NCBI GenBank assembly: GCA_003245875.1
Contig: QKBW01000004.1
Coordinates: 1-7,252, forward strand
DNA: 7,252 nt
From: Candidatus Kaiserbacteria bacterium
Lineage (GTDB): Bacteria > Patescibacteriota > Minisyncoccia > Phycocordibacterales > UBA918
Direction: 5' to 3'
A model generated the notes under the pieces. That model had not been told where the DNA came from. It was given only the letters and a program-made list of their open reading frames with translations, and did no database searches. A program made the translations under genes and the position numbers. Shown here piece by piece: positions 5,390 to 7,252 of this stretch; within the stretch, counting starts at the first letter, position 1; each line of letters begins with the position of its first letter.

Positions 5390-7135
5390 CTACATTTCCT
5401 TGTCCGCAACCTCTTTCTGTAATCGCGCTACCAATGCCTCGAGTGCCATAACACTCTTGGTGCCATCGCGTTTTTCTAGCGTCACCGTTTTGTCCGCTAC
5501 TTCTTGATCTCCAACAACAATGAAGTACGGTAACTTTGCAGTTTTGGCAGCTCGGATTTTTTTACCTAGCGATTCATTAGAGTCATCGAGGTGTACACGT
5601 AGCCCAGCAGCATGCAGTTGCTCGGCTACCTCATGCGCGTATGCATTGTGCGTATCAGCGACCGGCACAACACTGAGCTGTTCCGGTGCGAGCCAGAGCG
5701 GTAGATTTCCGCCAAGGTGCTCGAGCAGCACAGCGGTAAAACGTTCAATCGAACCCATGATGGCAGCGTGAATCATGACTACGCGCTCCTTCTCTCCATT
5801 TTCATTCACACAGGTGAGGTCAAAGCGTTCGGGGAGGTTCATATCGAGCTGGATTGTCGCTACTTGGTGTTCACGACCAAGGGAATCTTTGGCCATAAAG
5901 TCGAGCTTTGGTCCGTACATAGCCGCTTCTCCCGGCGCCTCAAAGTAATCGGCGTTACGTTCTTTTGCTATTTCACGCAGTGCATTTTCGGCATTGTGCC
6001 AAATTTCTTCTGTACCAAGATAGTGTTCCATCTCACTTGGCTCATGGAAGGAGAGACGAACACGCAATGAGAAGCCAAAGGTACCATAGAAGGTGTCGAT
6101 AATGTCCCAGATACGGAAGAACTCCTCCTTCACTTGCGAGTGACGACAGAATACGTGGCTATCATCTTGGGTGATCGAAAGCACACGGGTAAGTCCACCG
6201 AGCTCACCGGATTGCTCATCGCGATAGACCATGGTCGTCTCAGCATAGCGCTGGGGCATTTCGCGGTAGCTGTGTGGGTGACGAGCAAATATCTGTGTAT
6301 GATGCGGACAGTTCATTGGCTTGAGTGCATACTCTTTACCTTCGCGAGTAGTGATACGGAAGAGTTCATCAGCAAATTTATCCCAGTGCCCGGATGTTTG
6401 ATAGAGATCACGCTTGGTGATGTGTGGAATGGTTACCCGTTGGTAGCCGTGCTTTTCTCGCAACTGCCAAATGTAGGTATCGAGTTGATGACGAACGATC
6501 GTACCACGTGGTGTCCAAAGCGGGAGACCTGCACCAACGAGTTCAGAAAAGGTGAAGAGGTCCTGCTCTTTACCGATCTTACGGTGGTCGCGCTTTTTGG
6601 CTTCTTCTATTTGAGCTTCGTAGGCGTCGAGCTCTTCTTTGTTCTCAAAGGCAAGCCCGTAGATGCGGGTAAGCATCGGCTTCTTTTCATCCCCACGCCA
6701 GTAGGCACCCGCTACTTTGTCGAGCTTAAAGCTGTCTGCCGCGATCTCTTTGTTGGGCCGTTCACTGTGGCCACCACGACAGAGATCGGTAAATCCACCA
6801 CAGGTATAGAGGGTGATCGGTTCACCACGCTCGGCTATTTCTTCGATCAACTCAAGCTTGAATGGGTTGTCTTGGTATATTTCACGTGCTTCTTCTACAG
6901 TGACTTCTTTATGAGAGAACTCGTCCCACTTATTGAGAAGTTTTTTCATGGTCTTTTGCACCTCCTTGAGGCCGTCATCGCCAAGTCGTTCACCATCAGA
7001 AAAGTTGATATCGTAATAGAAGCCATTTTCAATGGCCGGACCAAGGGTAAGCTTGGCGTGTGGATAGTGTTCGAGCACTGCAGCCGCCAAAAGGTGGGCG
7101 AGCGTGTGTCGTTTGTTTTCTAGTTGTTGTGACAT
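5390..7135 (-). CDS. thrS: Threonine--tRNA ligase, short form lacking the TGS domain
   Basis: This cytoplasmic class II synthetase charges tRNA-Thr with threonine. With the start at 7135 it has 581 residues, against about 640 for the usual bacterial enzyme. The N-terminal TGS domain is absent and the protein opens directly in the editing domain: H10xxxH14 (HTLAHLL) and C119xxxH123 (DLCRGGH). The catalytic core has Zn ligands Cys276 (KPMNCPHH), His327 (TQDDSHVFC) and His456 (MIHAAIMGSIERF). Motif 2 includes Arg305 (YRDEQSGELGG), and motif 3 includes Arg465. The anticodon-binding domain is about 478-575. All catalytic, zinc and editing residues are present, so it should be active and able to proofread. 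An ATG at 7144 adds three residues; one at 7228 lies inside the inverted repeat and its extension is not synthetase-like. No Shine-Dalgarno site is seen, and the stop is TAG. Confidence 0.97.
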   Translation of the reverse strand: MSQQLENKRHTLAHLLAAAVLEHYPHAKLTLGPAIENGFYYDINFSDGERLGDDGLKEVQKTMKKLLNKWDEFSHKEVTVEEAREIYQDNPFKLELIEEIAERGEPITLYTCGGFTDLCRGGHSERPNKEIAADSFKLDKVAGAYWRGDEKKPMLTRIYGLAFENKEELDAYEAQIEEAKKRDHRKIGKEQDLFTFSELVGAGLPLWTPRGTIVRHQLDTYIWQLREKHGYQRVTIPHITKRDLYQTSGHWDKFADELFRITTREGKEYALKPMNCPHHTQIFARHPHSYREMPQRYAETTMVYRDEQSGELGGLTRVLSITQDDSHVFCRHSQVKEEFFRIWDIIDTFYGTFGFSLRVRLSFHEPSEMEHYLGTEEIWHNAENALREIAKERNADYFEAPGEAAMYGPKLDFMAKDSLGREHQVATIQLDMNLPERFDLTCVNENGEKERVVMIHAAIMGSIERFTAVLLEHLGGNLPLWLAPEQLSVVPVADTHNAYAHEVAEQLHAAGLRVHLDDSNESLGKKIRAAKTAKLPYFIVVGDQEVADKTVTLEKRDGTKSVMALEALVARLQKEVADKEM

Positions 7136-7155
7136 GTTGTACATTATGATTCGGT

Positions 7156-7244
7156 AGCTGAGTGGCAATGTGTAATTTCTCAGCAGGTCCTCGCTTTGAA
7201 TATTCCGCTGCGGATGCTTCGAAATCACACATTGCCACTCAGCT
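7156..7244 (-). repeat. Long inverted repeat upstream of thrS, possible leader hairpin
   Basis: AGCTGAGTGGCAATGTGT (7156-7173) recurs as its exact reverse complement at 7227-7244. After one mismatch (7174/7226) a further 5 bp pair (7175-7179/7221-7225), giving 24-nt arms around a 41-nt centre. The structure ends 20 nt before the thrS start. It could be an mRNA leader hairpin controlling thrS, a small fold-back element, or an artefact at a contig end. No T-box signature or T-run is visible. Confidence 0.8.
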
Positions 7245-7252
7245 GGTGCACG

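Noticed and set aside
6134..7123. 329-codon open frame on the plus strand
   Set aside because: It lies wholly antisense to thrS, whose full set of synthetase motifs is on the minus strand. The product resembles no known family and there is no ribosome-binding site.
752..7135. Alternative genetic code (UGA=Gly) as in some CPR lineages
   Set aside because: No in-frame TGA occurs in the sortase, surface protein or thrS. Glycines use GGN codons, and TGA serves as stop at 2382 and 3037.
7136..7228. Longer thrS start at 7228
   Set aside because: That ATG falls inside the right arm of the inverted repeat, and the extra 31 residues do not resemble a TGS domain or any synthetase N-terminus.
7156..7244. 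tRNA gene or T-box leader at the inverted repeat
   Set aside because: The words resemble a D-arm (AGCTGAGTGG), but no anticodon arm, T-loop consensus or acceptor stem can be placed. The T-box GGTGGNACC element is absent.
1..7252. CRISPR array, insertion sequence, rRNA or tRNA
   Set aside because: No regularly spaced direct repeats, transposase-like frames, or RNA-gene signatures were seen on either strand.

Overview
The window looks like a piece of a Patescibacteria (CPR, Parcubacteria-type) genome, most likely from a metagenome. The support is indirect. The threonyl-tRNA synthetase lacks the N-terminal TGS domain. The sortase and Ig-like surface proteins are low-complexity Ser/Thr/Val-rich types. 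Most genes have no Shine-Dalgarno sequence, and the sortase mRNA would have almost no leader. No gene has an in-frame TGA and two genes end in TGA, so the standard bacterial code applies rather than the UGA=Gly code of some CPR lineages. The lineage is my inference.

Layout. Bases 1-436 (minus) hold the N-terminal part of a membrane-anchored protein that runs off the left edge. A 315-bp intergenic region (437-751) carries two divergent sigma70-type promoters. The plus-strand one drives a sortase (752-1444). A third promoter (1494-1522), with a palindrome filling its spacer, opens a roughly 250-nt leader rich in hairpins. The leader ends at a strong Shine-Dalgarno site in front of two tightly linked GC-rich genes of unknown function: a single-pass membrane protein (1779-2384) and a secreted protein (2389-3039). 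A GC-rich hairpin region follows. Next comes an exported protein with four Ig-like domains ending in a VPYTG-type sorting signal (3155-4600). An acidic helical ORF (about 4554-5327) overlaps its end and may be its frameshifted cytoplasmic tail. A 42-bp perfect palindrome forms a shared terminator for this block and the convergent thrS (5390-7135, minus). The thrS upstream region contains a long inverted repeat (7156-7244).

How the parts may work together. The sortase and the VPYTG protein form a plausible enzyme-substrate pair for covalent surface display. The partial protein at the left edge is also a membrane-anchored extracytoplasmic protein, so most of the window concerns the cell surface. 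The GC-rich pair between sortase and substrate differs from its neighbours in base composition, ribosome-binding sites and stop codons. It looks like a horizontally acquired cassette or a differently regulated insert. thrS is an unrelated housekeeping gene.
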